Shown: positions 63,653-64,000 of the stretch, in pieces
Position numbering within the stretch: the first letter of the stretch is position 1
Layout of the letters: each line of letters begins with the position of its first letter
NCBI RefSeq assembly: GCF_030053415.1
Contig: NZ_JASGBJ010000005.1
Location: 1 to 64,000, forward strand
Source: Marinobacter sp. CHS3-4
GTDB taxonomy: Bacteria > Pseudomonadota > Gammaproteobacteria > Pseudomonadales > Oleiphilaceae
Direction: 5' to 3'
DNA: 64,000 nt
Notes under the pieces: generated by a model
The model's input: the letters and a program-made list of their open reading frames with translations, nothing else
The model's database searches: none
What the model was told of the DNA's origin: nothing
Position numbers and translations under genes: made by a program

Positions 63653-64000
63653 GTGAAGCTGTTGATCAAGCCTGCCGTCGCGCTGATGAACCGGCTACCG
63701 ATGTTTTACAAGTTCAGCCTCATCAGCATTCTTTTTCTGCTTCCGATTGTGATGCTGGCCTGGCTCGTGATCAGCGAAGTGAATCGGTCTGTCGACACCA
63801 TGACCCGTGGTGTTGAAGGTCTTGAGCAGCTTGAAAAGGTTGATCTGCTTCTGCGCGAGTCGATGGCCTATCGTGATTTTCGTGCGCCTGGCAAGATTAA
63901 AGACGACGAGAAACTGTTGGCCCAATCCAATGAAATCGGCGACCGAATTGATACCTTGCTTGAAGAGCTCGGCAATGCGGATGTTTTGTTTGACGCCTCT
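63653..64000 (+). CDS. Methyl-accepting chemotaxis protein, N-terminal part (runs off window)
   Basis: 116 codons are in frame to the window edge without a stop. The start is GTG at 63653 with TGGGGG upstream; a GTG at 63647 is also possible. A membrane helix (about residues 22-42, FSLISILFLLPIVMLAWLV) is preceded by a short cytoplasmic segment and followed by an acidic helical periplasmic region of sensor type. Preceded by a FliA promoter. The methylation and signalling domains would lie past the edge. Confidence 0.78.
   Translation, partial: MKLLIKPAVALMNRLPMFYKFSLISILFLLPIVMLAWLVISEVNRSVDTMTRGVEGLEQLEKVDLLLRESMAYRDFRAPGKIKDDEKLLAQSNEIGDRIDTLLEELGNADVLFDAS

Overview
The window looks like chromosomal core sequence from a Marinobacter-like gammaproteobacterium. 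Moderately high GC, the gene orders (metG-rsxABCDGE-nth; ispD-ispF-truD-surE-pcm-nlpD-rpoS; purM/purN beside a DUF2066 gene, a CDP-alcohol phosphatidyltransferase and hda) and the protein sequences all point to that group. The genus is my inference from recognition, not from a search. I see no prophage, insertion sequence, CRISPR array, tRNA or plasmid gene. Coding density is high and no stretch above 300 bases lacks a gene.

Layout. 1-156: 3' part of a 5S rRNA gene and its terminator. 191-8707 (minus): a signalling and transport block. It holds a two-gene symporter (DUF4212 small subunit plus large subunit of the VC_2705 type), a small membrane protein, an SSF-PAS-kinase-receiver hybrid sensor resembling the acetate sensors CrbS/MxtR, a receiver-TPR protein and a small soluble histidine kinase; the last three overlap by 4 bases each. 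8924-11577 (minus): DEDDh exonuclease and a cNMP/CBS/DUF294 protein. 11699-18181 (plus): Smr protein, a repeat-bearing small lipoprotein, a two-subunit molybdenum hydroxylase, methionine salvage genes mtnB-mtnD-mtnC, and a DUF3080 lipoprotein. 18199-21022 (minus): orphan GspE/PilB-type ATPase, DUF2069 protein, WrbA-like flavodoxin.

21156-39777 (plus): thioredoxin-like lipoprotein, dnaE, accA, tilS, pyrG, kdsA, eno, ftsB, ispD, ispF, truD, surE, pcm, a DUF368 membrane protein, nlpD, rpoS and a chalcone-isomerase-like secreted protein. A perfect 28-bp inverted repeat lies between kdsA and eno. 39839-48070 (minus): nth, the complete Rsx/Rnf ion-translocating electron transport complex, and metG. 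48215-51934 (plus): mrp/apbC, dcd, DUF416 gene, avtA. 51924-54480 (minus): DUF3108 gene, purN, purM. 54662-58489 (plus): DUF2066 gene, CDP-alcohol phosphatidyltransferase, hda, orphan parA, yqcC-like. 58494-59336 (minus): nadC. 59553-64000 (plus): DUF1631 gene, ampD, ampE and the 5' end of a chemoreceptor gene behind a sigma-28 (FliA)-type promoter.

Most of the window is housekeeping. The parts that stand out are the 191-8707 signalling/symporter block, the 30176-30289 inverted repeat lying against the eno promoter, the FliA promoter at the right edge, a CRP/Vfr-like palindrome before the DUF1631 gene, and the orphan ParA and GspE-like ATPases.
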